DNA from: Clostridiales bacterium Firm_14
GTDB lineage: Bacteria > Bacillota > Clostridia > Saccharofermentanales > Saccharofermentanaceae
Length of the DNA stretch: 64,000 nucleotides
NCBI GenBank assembly: GCA_001604135.1
Contig: LVAT01000022.1
Span: 1-64,000 of the forward strand
Direction of reading: 5' to 3'
This document shows positions 54,542 to 63,410 of the stretch, piece by piece. The translations under genes were made by a program, and so were the position numbers. Each line of letters begins with the position of its first letter. Position 1 is the stretch's first letter. The notes under the pieces are model-generated. The model was not told the DNA's origin and made no database searches. It worked only from the letters and a program-made list of their open reading frames with translations.

Positions 54542-55345
54542 ATGTTTGAATCACTGCCTGGAAAGATTGATTTGGATAACCTGAATAATGCTATGGAAGA
54601 ACTCATAGCCAAAATCAGCAAGCGTATTGAATCTGCTGCTCCTGGTTCTTTACGTATTAATAGCAAACAAGGTAAATACCAATACTACCACCGCGTTAAC
54701 CCGAGTGACCCGCAAGGTAAATACCTCACCAAAAAAGACCGCCATCTCGCCGAACAGCTCGCCCAAAAGGACTACGACACCAAGTTGCTCAAGGTGCTTA
54801 AGAAGCAGCAGAAAGCAATAGAGAATTTCATTGAAGACTACGATCCGGACGCGGCGGAACAGGTTTACATGATGCTGAACGAGCAGCGAAAAGCGCTGGT
54901 CACGCCGGAATTCCAGAGCGATGAGGAATATGTCAAGCAGTGGTTGAGCCAGCCTTACACGAGGCTGGGGTTCAAGAGCACGGATCAGGAGTTTTACACG
55001 GCCAACGGCGAGCGCGTGAGGTCGAAATCGGAGATCTTGATCGCCGATGCGCTTTTGAGGAACGAGGTCCCATATCTTTGCGAAGTTCCGGTGTACGAGA
55101 ACGGCGTGGTGTTTGCGGCGCCGGACTTCAAGTGCCTGAACAAGAGACTTCGAAAAGTCTTTTATTGGGAACATTTGGGGAAGCTCGGCGATGCGGAGTA
55201 TTCGGACCGCAATGCCAAAAAGCTCGAAAAGTACACGCTCGCAGAAGGTTTTGATGAATCGAGCCTGATACTGACGTTTGAGACGGACAATCACCCGCTG
55301 AACACAAAGGTCATAGAGGAAAAGATCCGCCGATACCTGCTCTGA
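54542..55345 (+). CDS. Putative PD-(D/E)XK nuclease-fold protein
   Basis: 267 residues from MFESLPGKIDLDNL; GGAGG 7 nt upstream. An N-terminal helical, lysine-rich half (1-150) with YQYYHRVNPSDPQGKYLTKK is followed by a region with the order of a PD-(D/E)XK core: SKSE (E164), ENGVVFAAPDF (D195) and YWEHLG (E210, H211). I recall similar Clostridia proteins of unknown role carrying RSKSE..PDF..WEH. The catalytic Lys is not obvious. No partner methylase or specificity gene is adjacent, so restriction is unlikely. Array C occupies its whole upstream region; no other promoter was found. Confidence 0.7.
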   Translation: MFESLPGKIDLDNLNNAMEELIAKISKRIESAAPGSLRINSKQGKYQYYHRVNPSDPQGKYLTKKDRHLAEQLAQKDYDTKLLKVLKKQQKAIENFIEDYDPDAAEQVYMMLNEQRKALVTPEFQSDEEYVKQWLSQPYTRLGFKSTDQEFYTANGERVRSKSEILIADALLRNEVPYLCEVPVYENGVVFAAPDFKCLNKRLRKVFYWEHLGKLGDAEYSDRNAKKLEKYTLAEGFDESSLILTFETDNHPLNTKVIEEKIRRYLL

Positions 55346-55347
55346 CA

Positions 55348-55372
55348 TGCACGGCACAACAAATGCTGTGCA
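55348..55372 (+). terminator. Weak hairpin after the PD-(D/E)XK-like gene
   Basis: TGCACGGCA / TGCTGTGCA stem (55348-55356, 55364-55372), no U-tract on this strand. The bS21 terminator just beyond may serve both. Confidence 0.4.
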
Positions 55373-55381
55373 CACTGCAAC

Positions 55382-55406
55382 AAAAAGGCCACCCTTGCAG
55401 GTGGCC
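55382..55406 (-). terminator. Intrinsic terminator after rpsU
   Basis: GGCCACC / GGTGGCC stem (plus 55387-55406) followed by TTTTTGTT on the minus strand. Confidence 0.88.
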
Positions 55407-55420
55407 TCGTTTAAGTCTTA

Positions 55421-55594
55421 TTAATGCTTTCTCTTACGAGCTGCTTCAGACTTCTTCTTTCTCTTTACAGAAGGCTTCTCGTAATGTTCTCTCTTACGAA
55501 CTTCTGCAAGAACGCCTGACTTTGCGCAAGAACGCTTAAATCTGCGAAGTGCACTGTCAAGGGACTCGCCTTCCTTAACTTTAATCTCAGACAT
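55421..55594 (-). CDS. rpsU: Small ribosomal subunit protein bS21
   Basis: 57 residues from [19 protein letters not shown]; normal bS21 size. The Arg/Lys-rich sequence ([20 protein letters not shown], then a tail [15 protein letters not shown]) is diagnostic. GGGGGGATAAAG precedes the ATG; the frame upstream is not conserved. It binds the 30S platform near the anti-Shine-Dalgarno end of 16S rRNA. It is monocistronic with its own terminator. Confidence 0.96.
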   Translation of the reverse strand: MSEIKVKEGESLDSALRRFKRSCAKSGVLAEVRKREHYEKPSVKRKKKSEAARKRKH

Positions 55595-55690
55595 CTTTAT
55601 CCCCCCTCTCTTCGCGTGGATTTCAAACTCGCATATTATATAGGACGACTGCCTATAAGTCAAACACTATGGCTTTGATCCGTATAACTA

Positions 55691-57070
55691 TTATGTTCCG
55701 GCCTGTTTTTTCACATAGACAAAATAGGGTTCGGTGTCCAATTCGTTCAGTTTGTAGATCATGTGCCCGTCAAAACGGTGGAGGTCGTAATTCGATTCGA
55801 AGCCGTCGATTTCTTCGTGGGCGATCACGACATCCGGGAATTCTTCTGTAAACTTGTCATTGGCAACAGACGAGCTCCAGATATAGTACGGCTTTCCGTA
55901 AGGCTCGTTGGAATAGATAGGATCATCGTAGTAGGCCGAGACGGATACTGCATTAAAGCCGACTCTGTTTATGCTTGCGCCGGATTCAACGTAGGGCCTT
56001 ATGAATTCAGCGATATCCTTTGCAGGAGAATATTGGTTCCGGTAATCATAAAAGATCGAATAGGCTCCGGTTAGGCACTGGATCGCAAGGAGCGCGATGA
56101 CGATGGTGCTTGCTGCAATGTTCAGGCCTTTCTCGGGCTTGTGCGTTGTCTTTTTCGAGTCGTCATGGAAAATGATCATCAATGAAGCCAGGAGGTCGAA
56201 AAGATATGTCATGTGCCATTCGCGCTGGTAGAAAAAGGCCATAAACAGCACGAGCGGCGCGGCTATAACGACAGTCCGGATCAGATCGTGCCTGAAATAG
56301 TAAGCCAAAAGGATGAGCATAAATGCAAGGAACAAGTACTGGCCAACCTTGCTTTCCACATTGAACAGCAACGCGGTGGTGGCATTTTTCGCGAAAGAAG
56401 ACAGAACCAGGCCCGGAACGCAGTCGTCCGGCGGCAAAGAGAGAAAAGCGATGATCAGGATCAATATTCCTGTTGCGAAAAAGGGTATCCTGAATCTCTT
56501 ATAGAGCGGATCTCTGAACATCGTCTTCAGCATGACTATGAAATCCCACAGCATGAACGAGCACGATATTACCATGCCGTATGAACTGGTGAGAGCTAAG
56601 AACAACAACGCCAGATGATATCTGACAGGCTTTTCCAGACGATTCTTGTAGAACAGCACGATCAGCATCATCGCAGGGAAAACAAGCGCATACTGCCTTG
56701 CGATCACGGCATTCTGATAGATGACGAAGAACGAGAACGGCAGCATCACTTTTGCCAAGAGCGGCGCGTCGGTTAAGAAAAGCAGGATAACGCCGATCGC
56801 CGTTAACACTAGCGGGATAACGAATATGTGATCGTAATCGAGGCCGAAGAGCTGGAACGCCTTGTTTATCAGGTGCCAGGTGGGCAGCGTGCCTTCGTAG
56901 CGGACGGCTTTGAAGATGCCTACAAGGTCGTTGTCGCGCGCGATGAGCCAGCTCTGCGCTTCATCTGCCCAAGGCTCATGATGGAGTCCCGCGAAAACAG
57001 CGATGCCGAGAAAAGCAGCAAAGACTACGCCGTAGATTATCCATAGTTTATCGGGCCTCAGCTTGTTCAT
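55691..57070 (-). CDS. GT-C-like polytopic membrane protein
   Basis: 459 residues, ten or more hydrophobic helices. The N-terminal loop HHEPWADEAQSWLIARD with its Asp-Glu pair resembles the catalytic first loop of PMT/ArnT-type GT-C glycosyltransferases that use lipid-linked sugar. A C-terminal extracytoplasmic part (about 370-459) is soluble. The acceptor and sugar are unknown. ATG is 7 nt after the peptidase stop, so it is co-transcribed with it; a shared envelope role is possible. Confidence 0.7.
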   Translation of the reverse strand: MNKLRPDKLWIIYGVVFAAFLGIAVFAGLHHEPWADEAQSWLIARDNDLVGIFKAVRYEGTLPTWHLINKAFQLFGLDYDHIFVIPLVLTAIGVILLFLTDAPLLAKVMLPFSFFVIYQNAVIARQYALVFPAMMLIVLFYKNRLEKPVRYHLALLFLALTSSYGMVISCSFMLWDFIVMLKTMFRDPLYKRFRIPFFATGILILIIAFLSLPPDDCVPGLVLSSFAKNATTALLFNVESKVGQYLFLAFMLILLAYYFRHDLIRTVVIAAPLVLFMAFFYQREWHMTYLFDLLASLMIIFHDDSKKTTHKPEKGLNIAASTIVIALLAIQCLTGAYSIFYDYRNQYSPAKDIAEFIRPYVESGASINRVGFNAVSVSAYYDDPIYSNEPYGKPYYIWSSSVANDKFTEEFPDVVIAHEEIDGFESNYDLHRFDGHMIYKLNELDTEPYFVYVKKQAGT

Positions 57071-57077
57071 ATGCGAT

Positions 57078-57863
57078 TTAAGCGAGAATGACCGCCAGAA
57101 TGTCTTTTACAAGGAACGCAGCCACAAATCCGATGGAGATTGCTGGAGCGAGTGAGATCTTTCTCTTTTTGGATCTGCAGACTAGCGCGAAAACAATACC
57201 CAATACGACCGCAACACCCAGTGCGATGACAGAGCCTTTGAAACCCAGGAAAAGCATGAGGCACATTGCAAGTTTTGTGGGGCCGTAGCTGACTTTGTCC
57301 TTCATGATCTTGCCAATGATAGCGGTTGCTACAGCCATGAGAAGACCGCATGCTGCAGATGCGATAACGCCTTCGATCGCAAAGCGCTGCATGTCAGGTC
57401 TGAAGCCGACGCTCATGATCCAGACGACGAGGATAGCTGCGAGGAACCCGTCAGGAATGACGCCGGAATCCCAGTCTGCAAGCGAGAGACCGAGGAGCAG
57501 CATTTCAAGTGCCAGTGCTGCGATCACTGCAGCGTCGACAACGCCGTGGAGCGCGAGAGTTGCTACGAACAAAACGCCAAGGATTATCTCGAAGATCAGG
57601 TCTCTGGGCGGCACCTTGGAACCGCAGTATCTGCACTTGCCCTTGAGAGCGATGTATGAAACTATCGGGAAAAGATCAGCAGTCGATAATTCATGACCGC
57701 AGGTGTCACAGTGGCTGTGGCCCAGCATCCAGTCTTCGTGGCGGACGACGCGCCATGCGGTGCAGGTGATGAAGCTCGCGAAAACAGCTCCGAACAAAAA
57801 AGCCAAAAAGATCAGGTAATAACCAACAAACGGTATCTGAAATAACGGGTATGAAAAATCCAA
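57078..57863 (-). CDS. Prepilin peptidase-like protein lacking the second catalytic Asp
   Basis: 261 residues; TTG start with GGAGG 10 nt upstream. A24-type layout: methylase-type N-terminal domain with a zinc-like CDTCG...CRYCG pair (residues about 50-80), then membrane helices. The first aspartate is in place (LADWDSGVIPDG, D near 131), but the second motif, normally GxGDxKL, reads YGPTKL (P near 194). No pilin, ATPase or other type IV pilus gene lies in the window. It may be an inactive or diverged member; its partner is the GT-C-like gene downstream. Confidence 0.82.
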   Translation of the reverse strand: MDFSYPLFQIPFVGYYLIFLAFLFGAVFASFITCTAWRVVRHEDWMLGHSHCDTCGHELSTADLFPIVSYIALKGKCRYCGSKVPPRDLIFEIILGVLFVATLALHGVVDAAVIAALALEMLLLGLSLADWDSGVIPDGFLAAILVVWIMSVGFRPDMQRFAIEGVIASAACGLLMAVATAIIGKIMKDKVSYGPTKLAMCLMLFLGFKGSVIALGVAVVLGIVFALVCRSKKRKISLAPAISIGFVAAFLVKDILAVILA

Positions 57864-57996
57864 GCTCCTTTGCCCTCCTAAGCTGTCCTAATGCCCCAAA
57901 GACATATTTTTCTTCATAACTAATGTTTATTTTAAGTATGGGGTAATGAAGTGTCAAATAGTCATTATCTTTTCGCGGGCGGCAGCATCAATAAAG

Positions 57997-58033
57997 CAAA
58001 AAACGGGCTCTGTAACAATGTTACAAAGCCCGT
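57997..58033 (-). terminator. Intrinsic terminator after the GH3 gene
   Basis: ACGGGCTTTGTAAC stem with GTTACAGAGCCCGT (plus 58003-58033, one mismatch), followed by TTTTTT on the minus strand. Confidence 0.9.
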
Positions 58034-58061
58034 AAACCTTTATTTTATTATGGTCTCAAGA

Positions 58062-60149
58062 TCAGATCGTAAAGACCTCTGCCTTCTTGCCGGTGAGTCT
58101 TTCGGTGAGGCTGTCGGGCTGGCCGAAGCCTACATAGAACGTGATACCGCCTTCCGGGCCGACCTTTTCGCCCTTGTCGTTAACGACTTTGAATCTCTCG
58201 GCAGGGATTACGATCTCAGCTTCGCCTGAAGCGCCGGCCTCTAATGTGATCCTCTCAAATGCGGCAAGCCTTGTATTAAGGACTTCGTTGGGATCTTGAG
58301 CCTTCATGTAGACCTGAATGACTTCAGATGTCTTGATGCCGCCGTTATTCTCAACAGCAACCTTAATAGTGATGCCGCTCATCTTATCACCCGTGTGATC
58401 AACTGATGTGATGTCCATCTTTCCGTAAGTAAGGCCGTAGCCGAACGGATAGAGAGGCTCTGTCTCAAGATAGCGGTATGTTCTGCCCTTCATCGAGTAA
58501 TCCTCGAATTCAGGAAGATCGTTTGTGTCCTTATAGAAAGTAACCGGGAGCTTTCCGGAAGGATTTACCTTGCCGAAGATGATGTCGCCGATCGACTGGC
58601 CGCCCCTGGCGCCCGGATACCATGCCTGAATGACAGCTGATGCCTTATCGTTAAGAACGCTCAGATCCATTGCAGAACCGGCCATTACGACTGTAATGAA
58701 CGGTTTGCCGGATGCGATAACGAGATCGATAAGCTTGCGCTGGGTCTTGGGGAATAAGAGGTCCGGCTTGTCGCCTGACTTATACATGTTGCCCTGGTCG
58801 CCTTCTTCGCCTTCGAGATTCTCGTTAAGACCGATGACGAGAACGACGAGATCAGATCTGTTCATTACTGCCTTTGCTTCAGCAAGTCTGTGGTATTCGC
58901 GGGACAATACGTCCGGCTTCGGAGTGCTGATGTCGCAGCCTTCGGAGTAGAGGATCCTCACATTGTCTCCTGCGGCGTTCCTGATACCCTCTAAGGCCGT
59001 GATGTATTCAGATGATGTTCCGTAGTAGTTACCGATGAGGCAGGCTCTGGAATCAGCGTTAGGGCCGATTACGGAGATGACCTGAGCCTTATTGGCATCG
59101 AGAGGAAGAATGCCGTCGTTCTTAAGGAGAACGATGCTCTCGTCAGAAGCGCGCTTTGCGACGTTGAGATTATCCTTAGTCTCAACGTCAAGATAATTGA
59201 GACCGTCGAATTCGGTCTCGTCGAACATGCCCAGGATGAATCTTGTGGTAAAGAGCCTTACTGCAGCCTGACGGATTGTCTCCTCAGTGATGAGGCCCTG
59301 CTTGTAAGCGCTCATCAGGTGGATATATGTGCAGCCGCAGTTAAGGTCGCACCCCTTGTTAAGTGCGAGCGCGGCGCTCTCTTCATTAGTCTTTGTTACC
59401 TTATGATGCTCGTGGAAGTCTCTGATCGCCCAGCAGTCGGAAACGATGTGGCCTTCGAAATTCCACTTGTCGCGGATGACATCCTGCAGATAAGAGTGGC
59501 CGCAGCAGGGTTCGCCGTTGGTCCTGTTGTAAGCGCCCATTACGGACTCGACCTTTGCTTCCTTTACGCATGCCTCGAAAGCGGGCATGTATGTCTCATA
59601 GAGATCCTTGTCGTTGCATGTGGCGTTGAACTGGTGTCTTACAGCCTCAGGTCCTGAGTGGACTACGAAATGCTTTGCGCATGCGGCTGTCTTCATGTAT
59701 TCGCCGTCGCCCTGAAGTCCTTCGATGAAAGGGATCGCGAGCCTGGAAATGAGCACCGGATCTTCACCGTATGTCTCCTGTCCCCTGCCCCACCTGGGGT
59801 CACGGAAGAGGTTTACGTTAGGCGACCAGAATGTCAATCCCTTATAGATGTCACGGTCGCCGTTGGCCTTGTATTCGTTATATTTTGCACGGCCTTCATT
59901 GCCGCAGACCTCACCGACTTCGCCCATGAGTTCGGTATCGAAAGTAGCGCCTAATCCGATCGCCTGGGGGAAGCTCGTTGCCGTTCCGGCTCTTGCGACT
60001 CCGTGCAGAGTCTCGTTCCACCAGTTGTACTCAGGGATGCCCAAGCGGTCGATCGCAGGAGAATCATATCTGAGCTGCGAGCAGGCCTCTTCGATGGTCA
60101 TCTTACTTACTAATTCTTCGGCTCTTTGCTTAGCTTTTTGTCTGTCCAT
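58062..60149 (-). CDS. Glycoside hydrolase family 3 beta-glucosidase/beta-xylosidase
   Basis: 695 residues, no signal peptide, so cytosolic. The (beta/alpha)8 domain (about 20-300) has KHFVVHSGPEAVRH and the nucleophile Asp in GHIVSDCWAIRD (near 238). The C-terminal sandwich domain (about 330-560) has NADSRACLIGNYYG and a fibronectin-III-like end. The KHFxxHSGPE pattern and SDCWA loop resemble bacterial beta-xylosidase/beta-glucosidase subgroups; which sugar cannot be decided. GGGGAG is 10 nt upstream. It should cleave oligosaccharides imported by the adjacent CUT1 transporter. Confidence 0.92.
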   Translation of the reverse strand: MDRQKAKQRAEELVSKMTIEEACSQLRYDSPAIDRLGIPEYNWWNETLHGVARAGTATSFPQAIGLGATFDTELMGEVGEVCGNEGRAKYNEYKANGDRDIYKGLTFWSPNVNLFRDPRWGRGQETYGEDPVLISRLAIPFIEGLQGDGEYMKTAACAKHFVVHSGPEAVRHQFNATCNDKDLYETYMPAFEACVKEAKVESVMGAYNRTNGEPCCGHSYLQDVIRDKWNFEGHIVSDCWAIRDFHEHHKVTKTNEESAALALNKGCDLNCGCTYIHLMSAYKQGLITEETIRQAAVRLFTTRFILGMFDETEFDGLNYLDVETKDNLNVAKRASDESIVLLKNDGILPLDANKAQVISVIGPNADSRACLIGNYYGTSSEYITALEGIRNAAGDNVRILYSEGCDISTPKPDVLSREYHRLAEAKAVMNRSDLVVLVIGLNENLEGEEGDQGNMYKSGDKPDLLFPKTQRKLIDLVIASGKPFITVVMAGSAMDLSVLNDKASAVIQAWYPGARGGQSIGDIIFGKVNPSGKLPVTFYKDTNDLPEFEDYSMKGRTYRYLETEPLYPFGYGLTYGKMDITSVDHTGDKMSGITIKVAVENNGGIKTSEVIQVYMKAQDPNEVLNTRLAAFERITLEAGASGEAEIVIPAERFKVVNDKGEKVGPEGGITFYVGFGQPDSLTERLTGKKAEVFTI

Positions 60150-60327
60150 AGCGATATTCTCCCCTGTAAATAATGATGATTAGATTTTACAGTATCCAAA
60201 TTTGATTATGTATCACATTCTGCTTGATATTTTACAAATTTTGCTATTTTTATGCCCAAACAGGCTTGAAAATGACTAAATCAGTATATAGAATTGTATT
60301 ATTCACTTTTATGTATGGGGATTAATA

Positions 60328-61254
60328 ATGCAGTTTAACGATAACTCCGTTCCCGGTAAGTATCAGCAGCCTATCGGCAGTTTTGCAGGCAGAATCGTCA
60401 GCAATGATGTAGAAGAAGTTGATTTCATTCCGGGATCCAATATGCGCATCTGGTATAACAACCGTTCTGAGGACTACCCTGTCCACAAGCACAGTTGTCT
60501 GGAGATCACGATTCCGATCGAGAAATCCTATACCTATATTTTCGATGACAGAACGATAATCCTTAAGGAGAAAGAGATCCTTCTGGTACCGCCGGACATG
60601 CTTCACAAGATCGCAGGCACAAGATCAGGCATCAGGTTCATCTATCTGTTCAATATTGATTTTCTGCAAGGCCTCTTCGATTACGAGGAATTCAGAAAGA
60701 TAATCAAGGAACCCCTTCTCATCACTCCCGAGACACATCCGGAAGTTTACAGTCTCGTTTTCGAGAGATTCATGGAGATCAACGACCTCTACTTCTTCTA
60801 CTCGACAACGGTTAAGGAGATGGCCATCTTCAGTAAGCTCATGGATGTATTCGGCATGCTCATGAAGAAGGATTATTCAGACAGCCTCGTGGTCGTCCAG
60901 AACGATAAACAGCGCGAAGTCTACATCAAGTTCAAGTCACTTGCCGAATGGCTCGCAATGCACAGCTCTGAGAACGTCTCCATGGACGAGGCAGCTACTC
61001 ACGTCGGTTATTCGAAGTTCCACTTTGCGAGACTCTTCAAGGAGTATACCGGCATGACGTTTAACGACTATCAGACGACATTAAAGCTTAAGGAAGTCGA
61101 GAGACAGCTCACCGACACCGATCTCCAGATCAGTGATATTGCGATGTCCTGCGGCTTCAACAACCTGACTTCATTAAGCCGATGCTTCAAGAAGCAATAT
61201 GGGTGCTCACCCTCACAATTCAGGAACAGGATGAGACGACTGAAGAAGAAGTAA
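60328..61254 (+). CDS. AraC-family regulator with cupin sensor
   Basis: 308 residues; GGGGA 8 nt before the ATG. N-terminal cupin-like sensor (about 30-120) with paired His in YPVHKHSCLEITIP and MLHKIAG. C-terminal AraC helix-turn-helix pair (about 205-303): VSMDEAATHVGYSKFHFARL and ISDIAMSCGFNNLTSLSR. It diverges from the GH3 gene (178 bp between starts) and converges with the sugar ABC genes, so it probably senses a sugar and controls one or both. Confidence 0.9.
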   Translation: MQFNDNSVPGKYQQPIGSFAGRIVSNDVEEVDFIPGSNMRIWYNNRSEDYPVHKHSCLEITIPIEKSYTYIFDDRTIILKEKEILLVPPDMLHKIAGTRSGIRFIYLFNIDFLQGLFDYEEFRKIIKEPLLITPETHPEVYSLVFERFMEINDLYFFYSTTVKEMAIFSKLMDVFGMLMKKDYSDSLVVVQNDKQREVYIKFKSLAEWLAMHSSENVSMDEAATHVGYSKFHFARLFKEYTGMTFNDYQTTLKLKEVERQLTDTDLQISDIAMSCGFNNLTSLSRCFKKQYGCSPSQFRNRMRRLKKK

Positions 61255-61277
61255 AAGTGCTCCTTCACTTTTATTGG

Positions 61278-61318
61278 ATAAGGGCTGGTACGACTCCTCG
61301 TGTACCGGTCCTTATTTT
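61278..61318 (+). terminator. Intrinsic terminator after the cupin-AraC gene
   Basis: TAAGGxCxGGTACG stem with TGTACCxGxCCTTA (about 61278-61314, loop ACTCCTCG), followed by TTTTATT. Confidence 0.75.
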
Positions 61319-61376
61319 ATTGCCGGTCTCTATTTATGCAGCACGCATTCTTTTCGCGGCCTCGAAAAAACAGACA

Positions 61377-61419
61377 TAAAAAAACTGCGTCTTTGGGGAG
61401 GCAATGTCCAAAGACGCAG
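61377..61419 (-). terminator. Intrinsic terminator after the sugar ABC operon
   Basis: Perfect 12-bp stem CTGCGTCTTTGG / CCAAAGACGCAG (plus 61385-61419, loop 11 nt) followed by a T-run on the minus strand. Confidence 0.92.
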
Positions 61420-61477
61420 TGTGTTATTTTATTTGTTTAGCCGAGGCTAAAACCTACGTTGAATTGAGAAGCAAGTC

Positions 61478-62353
61478 TTATGACTTGACACCGCCCAATG
61501 CAACACCTTCTACGATGTACTTAGAAAGGAAAGCGTAAACAACGATAAGAGGAAGGACTGTGATAAGGAGTCCTAAGTAGATAGCGCCGTATTCCTTCTT
61601 ATAAATATCACCGTTGAGCAAGGATACCATGACCGGGAGAGTCTTCTTATTCTTGTCAGTAAGGAGGATCATAGGTGAGAAGAGGTTATTCCAGCTACCT
61701 ACATAAGCGAAGATTGCCTGTGTAGCAATAGCGGGCTTCATGAGCGGAATAACGATCTGGTTAAAGATTCTGAACTCGCCTGCACCGTCGATTCTTGCGG
61801 ACTGTACGATCTCCATGGAGAGGGAAGCCTGCAGATACTGACGCATGAAGAATACTACCATAGGAGCAGCGATGGAAGGGAGAATAAGAGCTGAAAGCTT
61901 ATTAACCAATCCGATCTTGTATGCCATCTGGAAGAAACCGATCATTGTAACTGTACCAGGGATCATCATGACTGCCATGATCATAGCGTTGAAGCCTTCT
62001 CTGAGCTTCCACTCATATGCTGTAATAGCATAAGCTGTGAGGCAGGAGAAGTAAACGTTAAGGACCGTACTCAATGTAGCTACGATAAAGGAGTTTCTGA
62101 AACCTACGCCAGGGTGGAAAGCGTCCTTACTTGTGATCTGCTTCCAGTTGAATGCGAGGTTCTTCAAAGGTTCCTTTGAATAGAGTGACAATGTGCTCGC
62201 CTGAACTTCGTATGTGCTCTTGTAAGAGTTACAGATCAACATAACGAAGGGGAACAGCGTCATGATTGAGAAAAAGATTGAGACGACGTAGATAACTACC
62301 TTAAGAGCTGTCTCATTCTTCTTGATAGAATGTAATTTTACTTCATTAGCCAT
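61478..62353 (-). CDS. Sugar ABC transporter permease, MalG type (CUT1)
   Basis: 291 residues, six helices. The EAA-type loop EIVQSARIDGAGEFRIFNQI followed by VIPLMKPAIATQAIF contacts the ATPase. The N-terminus after the first helix is periplasmic-facing. It pairs with the permease gene upstream (gap 11 nt). No ATPase gene is present in the operon visible here; CUT1 systems of Firmicutes often share a MsmX-like ATPase encoded elsewhere. GAGGTG precedes the ATG. Confidence 0.92.
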   Translation of the reverse strand: MANEVKLHSIKKNETALKVVIYVVSIFFSIMTLFPFVMLICNSYKSTYEVQASTLSLYSKEPLKNLAFNWKQITSKDAFHPGVGFRNSFIVATLSTVLNVYFSCLTAYAITAYEWKLREGFNAMIMAVMMIPGTVTMIGFFQMAYKIGLVNKLSALILPSIAAPMVVFFMRQYLQASLSMEIVQSARIDGAGEFRIFNQIVIPLMKPAIATQAIFAYVGSWNNLFSPMILLTDKNKKTLPVMVSLLNGDIYKKEYGAIYLGLLITVLPLIVVYAFLSKYIVEGVALGGVKS

Positions 62354-62364
62354 ATCTATTCACC

Positions 62365-63327
62365 TCAAAAACCTTTCTTCGCTGCTCTGAGCTCCTGCTT
62401 TCTAAGCTTCTTGAGCCTAGCTTCGTCCTTATCTCTGAGGATATAGAAAACGATAGCAGAAAGAATAACGATAACAAGGAACAAGATGACAGAAGCAGCT
62501 GCAGCTCTATTGTAGAGGTAACTACCGTCAAATGCCTGGTTTCTAATGTACATATTTGTTGTAAGAGCCGCGCCGTTAGCTGCCTTAGCGCCAACCAACA
62601 ACTGCGGAATATCGAACATATTAAGTCCGCCGATGAGTGATGTTACGAGAACGAACAACATGATCTGGCGAATACAAGGAATGGTTACCTTAAAGAATGT
62701 CTGAACTCTGTTCGCACCATCGATTTCTGCAGCTTCGAAGATCTCAGGGCTGATACCGATAACACCTGCGATGAGGTTTACCATTGTATGACCATACCAC
62801 TGGAAGAACTGAACGAAAGCAACGATGAGCTTAATAGGCCATTCATTGATTAAGAAGTTGTAGGGCTGGTTAGCGTTGAAGAGCTGGTTAACAGCACCTA
62901 CCGGGTAACCGAACAGCTTCTGGAACAAGATAGCCATTGAAGCTGCTGTGATGATGTTAGGCATGTAGAAGAGGATCTTGAATAAGCCTGTTCCCTTAAC
63001 CTTGGATCTTCTGTCTGTAAACCATGCGGTGAACAGGAGAGCGAATCCGATCTGGGGAATGAAGTTCAGGATCCAGATGATCCATGTATTTTTGAATGCC
63101 TTATGGAATGTCTTGGATGTTAATACATCAGTAAAGTTGGTAAAGAGATTCTTACCAACGGAAGGGAGCCAGTGCCACTCTGTGTTGCCTGCACCCTTTA
63201 AATCTGTGAATCCGAGCACGAATGTATAGATGACCGGATAAAGCGTAAATATGCAGAAAGTAAGGATAAACGGAATAGAGAAAAAGTATCCGTACTTAGC
63301 ATAATTGACAAGTCTTTTGTTTCTCAT
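62365..63327 (-). CDS. Sugar ABC transporter permease, MalF type (CUT1)
   Basis: 320 residues, six helices plus an N-terminal extension. The EAA-type loop EIFEAAEIDGANRVQTFFKV and FKVTIPCIRQIMLF mark the family; LFYMPNIITAASMAILFQ lies in an earlier helix. The C-terminus is strongly basic (KKLRKQELRAAKKGF). GGAGG is 7 nt before the ATG. It forms a heterodimer with the downstream permease. Confidence 0.92.
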   Translation of the reverse strand: MRNKRLVNYAKYGYFFSIPFILTFCIFTLYPVIYTFVLGFTDLKGAGNTEWHWLPSVGKNLFTNFTDVLTSKTFHKAFKNTWIIWILNFIPQIGFALLFTAWFTDRRSKVKGTGLFKILFYMPNIITAASMAILFQKLFGYPVGAVNQLFNANQPYNFLINEWPIKLIVAFVQFFQWYGHTMVNLIAGVIGISPEIFEAAEIDGANRVQTFFKVTIPCIRQIMLFVLVTSLIGGLNMFDIPQLLVGAKAANGAALTTNMYIRNQAFDGSYLYNRAAAASVILFLVIVILSAIVFYILRDKDEARLKKLRKQELRAAKKGF

Positions 63328-63346
63328 TACAGCCTCCTCTAAGTTT

Positions 63347-63384
63347 TAAAAAACGGCAGGGTAAATACCTGATCTACCCTGCCG
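63347..63384 (-). terminator. Attenuator-like hairpin between binding-protein and permease genes
   Basis: Perfect 10-bp stem CGGCAGGGTA / TACCCTGCCG (plus 63354-63384) followed by TTTTTT on the minus strand. It lies between co-directional operon genes, so partial termination would give more binding protein than permease. Confidence 0.85.
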
Positions 63385-63410
63385 TCACAGCATCTAAAAA
63401 TTAGATCCTA

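Noticed and set aside
54542-55345. Restriction enzyme of a restriction-modification system
   Set aside because: No methyltransferase or specificity gene is adjacent; neighbours are recJ and rpsU.
54650-55375. 241-codon minus-strand frame opposite the PD-(D/E)XK-like gene
   Set aside because: No ribosome site at its start and no recognisable motifs; the plus-strand frame has a strong ribosome site and the ordered SKSE/PDF/WEH motifs.
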